From the NCBI GenBank assembly GCA_964636325.1, contig CAZWRV010000001.1:62001-126000 (forward strand): a DNA stretch of 64,000 bases, in the 5' to 3' direction. This DNA is from CAZWRV01 sp964636325 (GTDB taxonomy: Bacteria; Verrucomicrobiota; Lentisphaeria; Victivallales; GWF2-50-93). Below the pieces are notes generated by a model. That model ran no database searches and was not told the origin of the DNA. It worked only from the letters and a program-made list of their open reading frames with translations. Of the stretch, positions 52,974 to 60,878 are shown one piece after another. Position numbers and translations under genes: made by a program. How positions within the stretch are numbered: position 1 is the stretch's first letter; the number at the start of each line of letters is the position of its first letter.

Positions 52974-54080
52974 TCAAGAATAGAATTCTTTGATTTTCCC
53001 AGCGACGTATCCTATCTGGTCGTCGGAGAGTTCGGGATATATCGGCAGGGCCACGGTTTCCGCGGCGGCCTTTTCGGATTCCGGGAAGTCGCCCTTCTTG
53101 TGACCGAGCGAGGCGAAGCATTTCTGCTCGTGTAGGCTGAGCGGGTAGTATATTTCGGTGCCGATCTCGTTCTTTGTCAGGAATTCCCTGAGCTGGTCGC
53201 GCCTCGGGACGCGTATGACATACTGGTTGATCACGGAGACGTTGTGCTTCTCTACGTGCGGTCTGACGACGCAGCTGAGACCTGAGAGCAGGCTGTTGTA
53301 TTTCTCCGCGTTCTTCCGGCGTTTCTCCGACCATCCGTCGAGATATTTCAGCTTGACGATGAGTATCGCCGCATGGATGGTGTCAAGCCTGAAGTTGCCG
53401 CCGACCATCTGGTGGTAATATTTTGGTTTGGAGCCGTGCATCCTGAGGACTGCGAGTTTTTCCGCCAGCTCCATGTCTTCCGGAACGGTGATGAGCCCGC
53501 CGTCGCCCGCCGTGCCGAGATTCTTGGAAGGGAAGAAGCTGAAGCATCCGACCGTTCCGATCGAGCCCGCCTTCCTGCCCTTGTATGTGGCGCCGATGCT
53601 CTGGCATGCGTCTTCGATCACATGAAGATTGTGTTTCCGTGCGATTTCCATGATGGGATCCATGTCGGCGGTCTGGCCGAACAGGTGCACCGGGACAATG
53701 GCCTTCGTCTTCTTGGTGACAAGCCGTTCTATCTTGGACGGATCGATATTGTAGGTTCTAGGATCTATATCCGCGAAGACCGGCTTCGCTCCGAGCCTCC
53801 AGACGCAGCCGGCCGTGGCGAAGAAGGTGAAAGTCGGAAGGATGACCTCGTCGCCGGGGCCGATGTCCAGCCCCATCATCGCGCAGATAAGCGCGTCTGT
53901 TCCGCTTGAGACGCCTATGGCATGCTTGCAGCCGCAGTATGGGGCGATGAGCTGCTCCAGTTCCTTCACCTGCGGCCCGTTGATGAACATCTGGCTTTCC
54001 ATGACCTTCTCCACGGCGGCCATGATTTCGCCCTTGATCGGCTTGAACTGGGCCTTGAGATCCAGCAGAGGAACTTTCAT
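52974..54080 (-). CDS. DegT/DnrJ/EryC1/StrS-family sugar aminotransferase (WbpE-like)
   Basis: A 368-residue PLP enzyme. GVSSGTDALICAM (56-68) binds the cofactor phosphate, VIEDACQSIGATYKG (154-168) has the PLP-ring Asp and stacking residues, and Lys186 in SFFPSKNLGT is the Schiff-base Lys. It lies just after the Gfo/LbH fusion gene. That pairing is the WbpB-WbpE-WbpD set for 2,3-diamino-uronic acid sugars, in which WbpE aminates the 3-keto intermediate. The gene is intact. Confidence 0.9.
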   Translation of the reverse strand: MKVPLLDLKAQFKPIKGEIMAAVEKVMESQMFINGPQVKELEQLIAPYCGCKHAIGVSSGTDALICAMMGLDIGPGDEVILPTFTFFATAGCVWRLGAKPVFADIDPRTYNIDPSKIERLVTKKTKAIVPVHLFGQTADMDPIMEIARKHNLHVIEDACQSIGATYKGRKAGSIGTVGCFSFFPSKNLGTAGDGGLITVPEDMELAEKLAVLRMHGSKPKYYHQMVGGNFRLDTIHAAILIVKLKYLDGWSEKRRKNAEKYNSLLSGLSCVVRPHVEKHNVSVINQYVIRVPRRDQLREFLTKNEIGTEIYYPLSLHEQKCFASLGHKKGDFPESEKAAAETVALPIYPELSDDQIGYVAGKIKEFYS

Positions 54081-54104
54081 TATGCTTTTCCTTTCATTTT
54101 ATGA

Positions 54105-54311
54105 TCACCGCTTATCTGCGCAAATATCCGCTAATATTTTCTGAAGATTAGGATCCAACTGCGTCCGTAGCTCCGGATGCGTCTCGACAAGCCTGGCGAT
54201 ATAGGCGAGATCCTTGATCTTTTTACTCTGCCTCCGCTCCTTGTCGGACCATGCTTTGATTTTCCTATGAAACGTGTCTGCCAATAAAATTGCTTCGAAG
54301 TCATTCAGCCT
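54105..54311 (-). pseudogene. Remnant of a nucleotidyltransferase-type C-terminus
   Basis: An unbroken frame with no start codon encodes 68 residues, RLNDFEAILLADTFHRKIKA, WSDKERRQSKKIKDLAYIAR and LVETHPEL, then a stop at 54105. The composition (charged helices, DLAYIARLVE) looks like the C-terminus of an AbiEii/nucleotidyltransferase-like protein. It overlaps the end of the Gfo fusion by a few bases, so the N-terminal part is gone. Alternatively it is chance coding. Confidence 0.4.
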
Positions 54312-55987
54312 TTCTTCTTCTTGAAATCATCGTATAGCACCTTCCCGACCTTGAGATGCTCCGGCAGGGGGGCGTCCTCGTCGAGGTCGAGGCACTTCAG
54401 GATGCCGGGCTCGATCTCCTTGTATTTGAATCCGCTTTCGGGGCATACCATCACGCCGTGCTTATCAGGATTTTTGAGTATGTGCCCATGTCTGCTCATC
54501 CAGCCCTTCTGCTTGGCGGGGACGCCCATCATCAGGGCATAGTCGGGGACATCCTTCGACACGACCGCGCCGGCGGCGATGAAGCAGTATCTGCCGAGCT
54601 TAGTGCCGCAGACTATCGTGGCGTTCGCCCCGACCGTGGCGCCGCGCCGCAGGAGCGTGGTCTCGTAGAGCGAATGGCGCAGAACCTGGCTTCTCGGATT
54701 CGTCACGTTCGTCAGGACGCAGGACGGCCCGAGGAAGACGTCGTCCTCCACGGTCGTCCCGGTATAGACCGACACGTTGTTCTGTATCTTTACGTTGTTT
54801 CCGATCAGCACGCCGTCGGCTATGCTGACGTTCTGCCCCATGATGCATTTCTCGCCTATAACCGCGCCTTTGTATATGTGGCTGAAATGCCAGATTTTAG
54901 TCCCCTTCCCTATTTTCGCGCCCTCGTCTATGACCGCAGTCGGATGGGCGAAGAAATCCGGCTCCTTGGCCTTCGGCGCATCGGCCTTGCTCTTCCTGAG
55001 GGCTTCCGTCTGCCGCGCCTCGAGGGAAGCCTGGCACTCCTTGAGAACCCTGAGGACCTTCATCCCCTCCGCGCCGGAGGTAATCGGCTCCGAGCCGGTC
55101 CTCGCGGCGTCAAGGAATGCCTTGCACTCCGCCTTCAGCGGCTCCACCCACCCGTCCGAGAGCTTGATCGCGGTGCCCTCGGCCTTCTTCGGGATGGGAA
55201 ATCCGGACTTCCATTCGATGGTGTGCGGATAAAAGACCAGCTTCTCGTCGATCTCCTTGGTGTCGTCGAACACGAGCATCCCGGACGCCCCGGTCACCAC
55301 AAGCAGCTGCTCCTTGAACGGATTCAGCCAGCTCACGAATATGTGGGCGCCGACGCCCGACGGGAACTTAAGGTTGGTCAGCGTGATGTCCGCTATGTCA
55401 GGATGGAGGAAGTTGCTCCCGACCGAGTCAATGTAATACGGCTCCTCCCCGGCAAGGCTCAGTATCAGCGAGATGTCGTGCGGCGCGAACGACCACAGGA
55501 TGTTCTCCTCCCTCCTTATCTTGCCCAGGTTCAGCCTGTTCGAATATATGTATTGCAGCCTCCCGAGCGTTCCCTCGGAGATGATCTCCTTCATCTTGAC
55601 GACCGCCGGATGGTAGTGGAGGATGTGCCCGACGAAAAGGATCTTCCTCTGCTTCTTCGCAAGGGCGATCAGCGCCTTGCCGTCCTCCAGCGTCAGCGCC
55701 AGGGGCTTTTCCACAAACACATTCTTGCCCGCCTCCAAGGCCCGCCTGGCCAGGTCGAAATGCATCACCGCTGGGGCGGCTATGAACACGTTCTCGACGG
55801 ACTTGTCCTCGAAAACTTCCCTGCAGTCCTTAACGAAGGCGACATTCGGATACAGCCTACTCTCCCGGCCGATTATCTCGTCCGACGAATCGCAGATCAC
55901 CCGGAGGGCGCCCAGTTCGTGGATGTTCCTGGCGATGTTCTTGCCCCAATAGCCCGCCCCGATCAGTGCCGCGTCCCTTTTAAACAT
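54305..55987 (-). CDS. Gfo/Idh/MocA oxidoreductase fused to hexapeptide acetyltransferase (WbpB-WbpD-like)
   Basis: A 560-residue bifunctional protein. Residues 1-330 are an NAD-dependent oxidoreductase with GAGYWGKNIARN (11-22) and VFVEKPLALT carrying the catalytic Lys. Residues about 355-510 are a left-handed beta-helix acyltransferase (FFAHPTAVIDEGAKIGKGTK, then NVKIQNNVSVYTGTTVEDDV). WbpB oxidises UDP-GlcNAcA at C3 and WbpD acetylates the new 3-amine; the fusion would hold both around the WbpE aminotransferase encoded next door. A charged tail of about 50 residues follows. No WbpA or WbpI homologue is in this window. Confidence 0.88.
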   Translation of the reverse strand: MFKRDAALIGAGYWGKNIARNIHELGALRVICDSSDEIIGRESRLYPNVAFVKDCREVFEDKSVENVFIAAPAVMHFDLARRALEAGKNVFVEKPLALTLEDGKALIALAKKQRKILFVGHILHYHPAVVKMKEIISEGTLGRLQYIYSNRLNLGKIRREENILWSFAPHDISLILSLAGEEPYYIDSVGSNFLHPDIADITLTNLKFPSGVGAHIFVSWLNPFKEQLLVVTGASGMLVFDDTKEIDEKLVFYPHTIEWKSGFPIPKKAEGTAIKLSDGWVEPLKAECKAFLDAARTGSEPITSGAEGMKVLRVLKECQASLEARQTEALRKSKADAPKAKEPDFFAHPTAVIDEGAKIGKGTKIWHFSHIYKGAVIGEKCIMGQNVSIADGVLIGNNVKIQNNVSVYTGTTVEDDVFLGPSCVLTNVTNPRSQVLRHSLYETTLLRRGATVGANATIVCGTKLGRYCFIAAGAVVSKDVPDYALMMGVPAKQKGWMSRHGHILKNPDKHGVMVCPESGFKYKEIEPGILKCLDLDEDAPLPEHLKVGKVLYDDFKKKKG

Positions 55988-56402
55988 AAAAATATCCCTA
56001 TCACAATTCGATTTGCCTCGAAAAACCTGATTTAAACACGCTCCGCCCCGTCAATTGACAGGACGCCAATAAACGTCGAAATAAATAAAAAGAATTAATT
56101 TATAATGAAAACGTTGATTTTCAACTCGATAATCCAACTCAGGGAGCCCTTTGCCGGAAATAAGCGGATATCGCGCAGGCAGGCTGCGAAACAGCTCTTG
56201 CTCGTCCGGCTTCCACGGCTAAATGTTGAAAAAGTTCCATATGTCTTTAAAATAAGTTAAGTGGAGATAGCGCAGATAAGCAGGAAGGAATAAATCGCTC
56301 ATCCTCGCTCATTTTCGCGTATGGATTCAGGAAACTGCGCCCTTTTGCTCGTTCCGCACTTAAAGAAAAATGCAAAATATTACAATTCATGGAGGTATCA
56401 TT
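55988..56402 (+). promoter_or_regulatory. 415-bp divergent intergenic region with candidate promoter
   Basis: This gap separates the minus-strand glycan locus from the plus-strand block. TTGAAA at 56226-56231, a 16-bp spacer and TAAAAT at 56248-56253 make a plausible sigma-70-like promoter for the large secreted-protein gene. The gene itself has GGAGG about 8 nt ahead of its start at 56403. No RNA gene or clear terminator is seen. Confidence 0.35.
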
Positions 56403-59400
56403 ATGCGGAATTTTGGAAGAATTGCGTTGGTATCGACGGCGCTGATGCTGGGTGGGGGGGTGGTCTCGTCCCAGGAAAAGAAGGCGCCCTCGGTCTGGTT
56501 CATCGGATATCCGCACATGTCATGCGGGTTCGAGCTGGCCGCGAAACTCCAGAAGGGCGGATTCAACATAAACGGGATGCAACATCCCGGGCTTGAAGGG
56601 CCCGCATTGAAGTGGGACGACGTCAAGAAATACAACGTTCTCGTCGTCCAGGGGCTCGGCCATTCCAACGCGGACTTCACGCTCAGCGACAAGAACAAGG
56701 AGAACATAGAAGTCCTCAACAAGTTCCTTGCCGAGGGCGGCGGCATATTCTTCATACCGTGCTGGGGCCAGCAAAACAACCTGATCCCCCCGCAGAAGGC
56801 TTTCCTCAATCCTCTGGGGCTTGATCCGGTCTTCGAGGATGTCCCAATAGATCCTGAGACTTCCGTAAAGGGGACGTCCTGGAAGATCGACTTCGCCAGG
56901 ACTGCGAACATCGCGGCCTCGCCGGTGACGGAAGGCGTCAAGAACCTGTGGTTTCCGGTCAACTGCAGGGCCGGTGCCCAGAACCACACCACTCCGTTCA
57001 CGGCCGACGGCAGCTGGACGGTGGCGGTCAAGGGTGAGAAGAGCTGCGTGACGCAGACCGTCGCGATAGAGGGGGTCAACGCCAACAAGCCCGTGGAAGG
57101 GAAGTTCAAGGGAGAAGTGCCGATACTGGCGTTCCGCAACGTCGGCAAGGGCAGGATTGTATGCTTCGGGATAACGCCCGAATACCTTTTCAGCAATGTT
57201 GCGTCCACTACGCTGGAAGGGATCGTGATGGAGAAAGGCCTGAAGAAGGTTCCCTCCGACGGCTGCAGGCTTATCGAGAATTCGCTTAAATGGCTTGCCG
57301 AGCCGTCACTGGCGGAAGCTGCGCTCGGCGGCGCGCCGATGAACATGGCTCTTCTTGAAAACCCATACAAGACGAAGTTCTGCGGGCCTTTCCCATGGGA
57401 CGACAACGTAAAACGGCTTGAATCTCCGGCGTCGAATCCCGGTCTGATCGGAGCGAGGACACAATATTCCTCCGGCAAGGGGACGGTGGAGGACTGGGTC
57501 AACGAGGCTAAGAAGAACGGACTGTCGTTCATCGTCTTCCTCGAGGAGTTCGGCGCGCTTTCCAAGGAGAAGTTCGACAGCCTGAAGCAGGACTGCGCGA
57601 AGTTCACGGACGCGAAGTTCGCAGCCATCCCGGGCTTCACGATCGACGACGAGATAGGGAATCACTATTTCTACTTCGGGACGACCTTCATCTACCCGCC
57701 CAAGGATTTTCTCTCGGATGACGGGAAGGTATTCGTCTCCCGCGACACGGGGCTGGTCCCGGACAAGCCGTTCGTGAAGGGCCAGCTCGCCATGACGACG
57801 CTGGACTACGCATATACCACATGCGGCTTCAAGCTCAGCGCCGGCAATTATCTCTTTTCGAAGGATGCGGCACCGTTCGCTAACTTCTTCTCGAACTGGG
57901 ATGCGACGGGCGTGGTCACCTCCAAGGACGGGGAAGTTGTTGAAAACGCTCTCGAGGACTACCTCTCGCTGGTGGACTTCGGGCAGGGTCCGGTGCCGAT
58001 CGCGATAGACCTGATGTCGGATCCGTCGATGATCGCGAAAAGCCCGTGGAGGACAATCGTCCGGATGGGCGACGACGGAGCGGTGATAGGCGGCCAGCTC
58101 GAAGGCGCCAACAAGATCGCCGCATACTGGAACACCTGGCATTTCTACCCGGACAACCCGACCAAGATCTACATCACCGAAGGGCCGAAGATCGACAACT
58201 GGTCCTTCGCGGGGCCGCGCGACTACGAAGGCTGCAACCAAGGAGACTTTGTCTGGCAGAATCTCCGCTGGAGAATATACGGCAAGGCGAGTTCGGACAC
58301 AGGATTGAAGAATATCCAGATATTCGACGGCCCAGAACTCTTCAGGAATTTCATCCTGGCCGGCGAGAAGGAGTTCGAATTCACCATTGAACTGAACCAC
58401 GACAAGCAGCACAACCTTGTCATGGTCGTCGAGGATGCGAACGGCAAGAAGGCCGTCAGCGGCGAACAATGGGACCGCAACCACAGGCTTGAGGAGTTCA
58501 ACTGCTCCGACCGCAACAACCAGCTCAGCTACGGATATCTCACCAATTCCGACGGCAGCTACATCATGCTCGGCGGCAACCAGACCCTCTCATCCCCGAA
58601 CAAGCGTGTCCATTCCGGTGAAATTTCACCCGCGGGAACCTTCAAGAACGATCCGCACCTCGGAGCTCCCGCGTTCGACGGCGCGACAGGCGGCGAACCC
58701 CCGTTCTTCCCCTCCGTCTACCTCCACAGCAAGGAAAAAGGCGAGATGGCGGAGCCGGCAGTCACGGAATCTTTCCGCATGTTCCACACCGGCGACGTCA
58801 ACATAGGCGAAGGTAGGTACGACAACAACTTCACCGACAAGATCCAGGTCGCGAACGTCTGGCACACTCTCTGGAAGACCGAGCCCGCCGAAAACTTCAC
58901 CGTTGTGAAGCGCCTGCATTTCTTCAATGTCGATCCCGACAGCCCGCTCGCCGTGTTCATCTACAAGATCCAAATGACGCTCAAGAAGGACATCCCCAAT
59001 ACCGGGGCGCATGTAGGCGCCTTCAGGACGGACGACGCGAAGCTCTGGCTGCTGAAGGGGAGCGACGGCTCGTTCCTCGCTGGTAACTGGGAGGACAACG
59101 CGAAATCCCCGGCTAGATATCTAAGCATTCCGTTCGGCGCCGGGGCATACGCGGGACTCATGGATACACCGCTCGGCAGCGCGGCACTGTTCCCGCTGAG
59201 CGACAACGTCAGCGTATCGCTAGCGCTTCCTGAAAAAGTCAACACCAATTTAAACTTCGGGATTCCTGCGGACAAGACGCCGCAGAAGGCACATGAGTCC
59301 GCCTATGTTTCGTTCATTGTCATCGGAATTCCCAGGCCGACGGACTTCACCAAGAATCTGCCCGGGAAAAGCAACGAGGTCATCGACAAATTCAACCGCG

Positions 59401-59903
59401 ACTTCGGCCTCGACGGCGGCAAGACCGGCTACGCACTGGCGCTCGATGCCGGCAAGGTCCTTTCGCAGAGATATATACTGGACGTAGACGGCAAGGAGGC
59501 CGCGTGCATGCACGGCACGATCGAAGGCAAGCTGATTTCGACGCTTCCGATTACGGTCTCCGACCTGAACGACAAGTGGAGTGCGTTCCTTTACGACGGA
59601 AACATCAAGAAGTCGCGCCCTGTAGGCATCTTTGAAAAGAAGGCCTGGGCTGTAATTCCGGTCAAGGGAAAAACGGAGATATTCATGGGGCATCCCGTCA
59701 CCGCGGACAACCCTGAAATATTCATCCAGGTCTGCCAGACAAACGAGAACGCATGGAGTGTCGAACTGCACAATCCGGCCGACAAACCCGTCAGCGTGAC
59801 GCCGGCCCTGAATGCGAAATTCGCATCCTTCGCCGGAAAGAAACTCTCCGACGGCAAAATCGAAATCCCCGCCGGGAAGTCCGTCTTTGTGAACCTCCAG
59901 TAA
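56403..59903 (+). CDS. Very large secreted protein with N-terminal glutamine-amidotransferase-like domain
   Basis: A 1166-residue protein with a signal peptide (residues 1-23). Residues 30-290 have a GATase1/ThuA-like flavour: VWFIGYPHMSCGFELAAKL, YNVLVVQGLGHSNADFTLSD and a GGGIFFIPCWGQ loop. Residues about 330-470 look like a degenerate PHP-type metallophosphoesterase or barrel (TVEDWVNEAKKNGLSFIVFL, AIPGFTIDDEIGNHYFYFG). The remaining 650 residues are beta-rich, possibly carbohydrate-binding. I recall similar hypotheticals in PVC bacteria, with no known reaction. A good ribosome site fixes the start. A role in polysaccharide breakdown is only a guess. Confidence 0.7.
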   Translation: MRNFGRIALVSTALMLGGGVVSSQEKKAPSVWFIGYPHMSCGFELAAKLQKGGFNINGMQHPGLEGPALKWDDVKKYNVLVVQGLGHSNADFTLSDKNKENIEVLNKFLAEGGGIFFIPCWGQQNNLIPPQKAFLNPLGLDPVFEDVPIDPETSVKGTSWKIDFARTANIAASPVTEGVKNLWFPVNCRAGAQNHTTPFTADGSWTVAVKGEKSCVTQTVAIEGVNANKPVEGKFKGEVPILAFRNVGKGRIVCFGITPEYLFSNVASTTLEGIVMEKGLKKVPSDGCRLIENSLKWLAEPSLAEAALGGAPMNMALLENPYKTKFCGPFPWDDNVKRLESPASNPGLIGARTQYSSGKGTVEDWVNEAKKNGLSFIVFLEEFGALSKEKFDSLKQDCAKFTDAKFAAIPGFTIDDEIGNHYFYFGTTFIYPPKDFLSDDGKVFVSRDTGLVPDKPFVKGQLAMTTLDYAYTTCGFKLSAGNYLFSKDAAPFANFFSNWDATGVVTSKDGEVVENALEDYLSLVDFGQGPVPIAIDLMSDPSMIAKSPWRTIVRMGDDGAVIGGQLEGANKIAAYWNTWHFYPDNPTKIYITEGPKIDNWSFAGPRDYEGCNQGDFVWQNLRWRIYGKASSDTGLKNIQIFDGPELFRNFILAGEKEFEFTIELNHDKQHNLVMVVEDANGKKAVSGEQWDRNHRLEEFNCSDRNNQLSYGYLTNSDGSYIMLGGNQTLSSPNKRVHSGEISPAGTFKNDPHLGAPAFDGATGGEPPFFPSVYLHSKEKGEMAEPAVTESFRMFHTGDVNIGEGRYDNNFTDKIQVANVWHTLWKTEPAENFTVVKRLHFFNVDPDSPLAVFIYKIQMTLKKDIPNTGAHVGAFRTDDAKLWLLKGSDGSFLAGNWEDNAKSPARYLSIPFGAGAYAGLMDTPLGSAALFPLSDNVSVSLALPEKVNTNLNFGIPADKTPQKAHESAYVSFIVIGIPRPTDFTKNLPGKSNEVIDKFNRDFGLDGGKTGYALALDAGKVLSQRYILDVDGKEAACMHGTIEGKLISTLPITVSDLNDKWSAFLYDGNIKKSRPVGIFEKKAWAVIPVKGKTEIFMGHPVTADNPEIFIQVCQTNENAWSVELHNPADKPVSVTPALNAKFASFAGKKLSDGKIEIPAGKSVFVNLQ

Positions 59904-59917
59904 TTGCAAGCGGAATC

Positions 59918-60556
59918 GTGAAGAAGGATATTATTGCAACATATCGTATCTTGCTGAAGCGCTACGGGCCGCAGCACTGGTGGCCGGGCGACACGCCATG
60001 GGAGGTATGCGTCGGCGCGGTCCTCACGCAGAACACCGCCTGGACCAACGTCGAGAAGGCAATTGCAAACCTTAAGATCCGTAACCGCGGCGTCCTGCCT
60101 CCCGCTGAGGACCTGCTTCGGATGCCTATGTCCGATCTTGAGGATGCCATAAGGCCCTCCGGCTACTTCCGGCTCAAGGCCGGTCGCCTCCGCGCCGCCA
60201 CCGAATGGTGGGCCGCCAACACGAAGGACGGCAGGCTCCATCCGGCCGGGCGCAGCCTCTTGAACTGGAGGGAGTCGCTGCTGAAGGTCAAGGGAATCGG
60301 TCCGGAGACCGCCGACAGCATCCTACTATACTGCTTCAACCTGCCGACCTTCGTCATTGACGCCTACACGAAACGGATGATGGCCAGGCACTTCGGGATT
60401 CCCGAAAACATCGGATACCATGAAATCCAGAAAATCTTCATGGACTCTCTGCCGAAGGATCATAAAATCTACAACGAGTTTCACGCTCTTATCGTCAGGC
60501 TCTCCAAGCAGGACTGCAGGAAAAAAGGCTGCTCGCCGGAATGTCCGCTGGCATGA
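59918..60556 (+). CDS. Endonuclease III-like DNA glycosylase (HhH-GPD, MpgII-like)
   Basis: A 212-residue HhH-GPD protein starting at a GTG (59918) with GCGGA upstream. VLTQNTAWTNVEKAI and the helix-hairpin-helix VKGIGPETADSILLY are followed by FVIDAYTKRMM, whose Asp is the conserved catalytic residue. The lyase Lys of EndoIII is a Glu here (GPETAD), as in monofunctional MpgII-type alkylbase glycosylases. The C-terminal Cys cluster has three Cys (DCRKKGCSPECPLA) and stops where a fourth would sit, so a normal 4Fe-4S site is doubtful. It lies 14 bp after the secreted-protein gene. Confidence 0.82.
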   Translation: MKKDIIATYRILLKRYGPQHWWPGDTPWEVCVGAVLTQNTAWTNVEKAIANLKIRNRGVLPPAEDLLRMPMSDLEDAIRPSGYFRLKAGRLRAATEWWAANTKDGRLHPAGRSLLNWRESLLKVKGIGPETADSILLYCFNLPTFVIDAYTKRMMARHFGIPENIGYHEIQKIFMDSLPKDHKIYNEFHALIVRLSKQDCRKKGCSPECPLA

Positions 60557-60878
60557 AGCTCCGCCGTTTGAATTTCAGATGTGGTTTGCTTACATTAAAC
60601 ATCAGTGCGTGGAATATTGGAACGAGGCGGTTGCGGTCTTTTGGTTTTGCTCCGCAATCAAAATACGCTATTCTCAGCCTATAATGAGTATCAATCCCGT
60701 CCAAAATAAAGATGGAATTGTCTATGTAAAACGTCTCAACGGGTGTTTTTTTTCGGGTCGGGATCGCTATCGGAATCGGAATCGCAAATTGAATTCAAAC
60801 GACCCCGATTCCGACACCGATGAGAATATTTTTGACACTAATGAAAATGAGTATAATATCCGATCCGCGTATTTTGCA
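60557..60878. repeat. Gap with repeat R4 copy b and a hexamer-rich palindrome
   Basis: 60625-60664 matches the reverse complement of the R4 copy near 52.9 kb. 60758-60823 is an imperfect inverted repeat made of TCGGAATCGGAATCG-type hexamers opposed to CGATTCCGACACCGATG, around an AATTGAATT centre. The ABC exporter frame stays open through this stretch, but its translation (RDRYRNRNRK, DPDSDTDEN) looks repeat-derived rather than selected. Confidence 0.55.

Noticed and set aside
54356..56035. Long plus-strand open frame of 559 codons opposite the Gfo/LbH fusion
   Set aside because: The minus-strand frame has full Rossmann, EKP and hexapeptide motifs. The plus-strand translation is Arg/His/Leu-rich with no family features and is a codon-bias shadow.
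56387..57640. Minus-strand open frame of 417 codons opposite the secreted protein
   Set aside because: The plus frame has a ribosome site, signal peptide and continuous domain pattern. The minus frame is a Ser/Pro-rich shadow.
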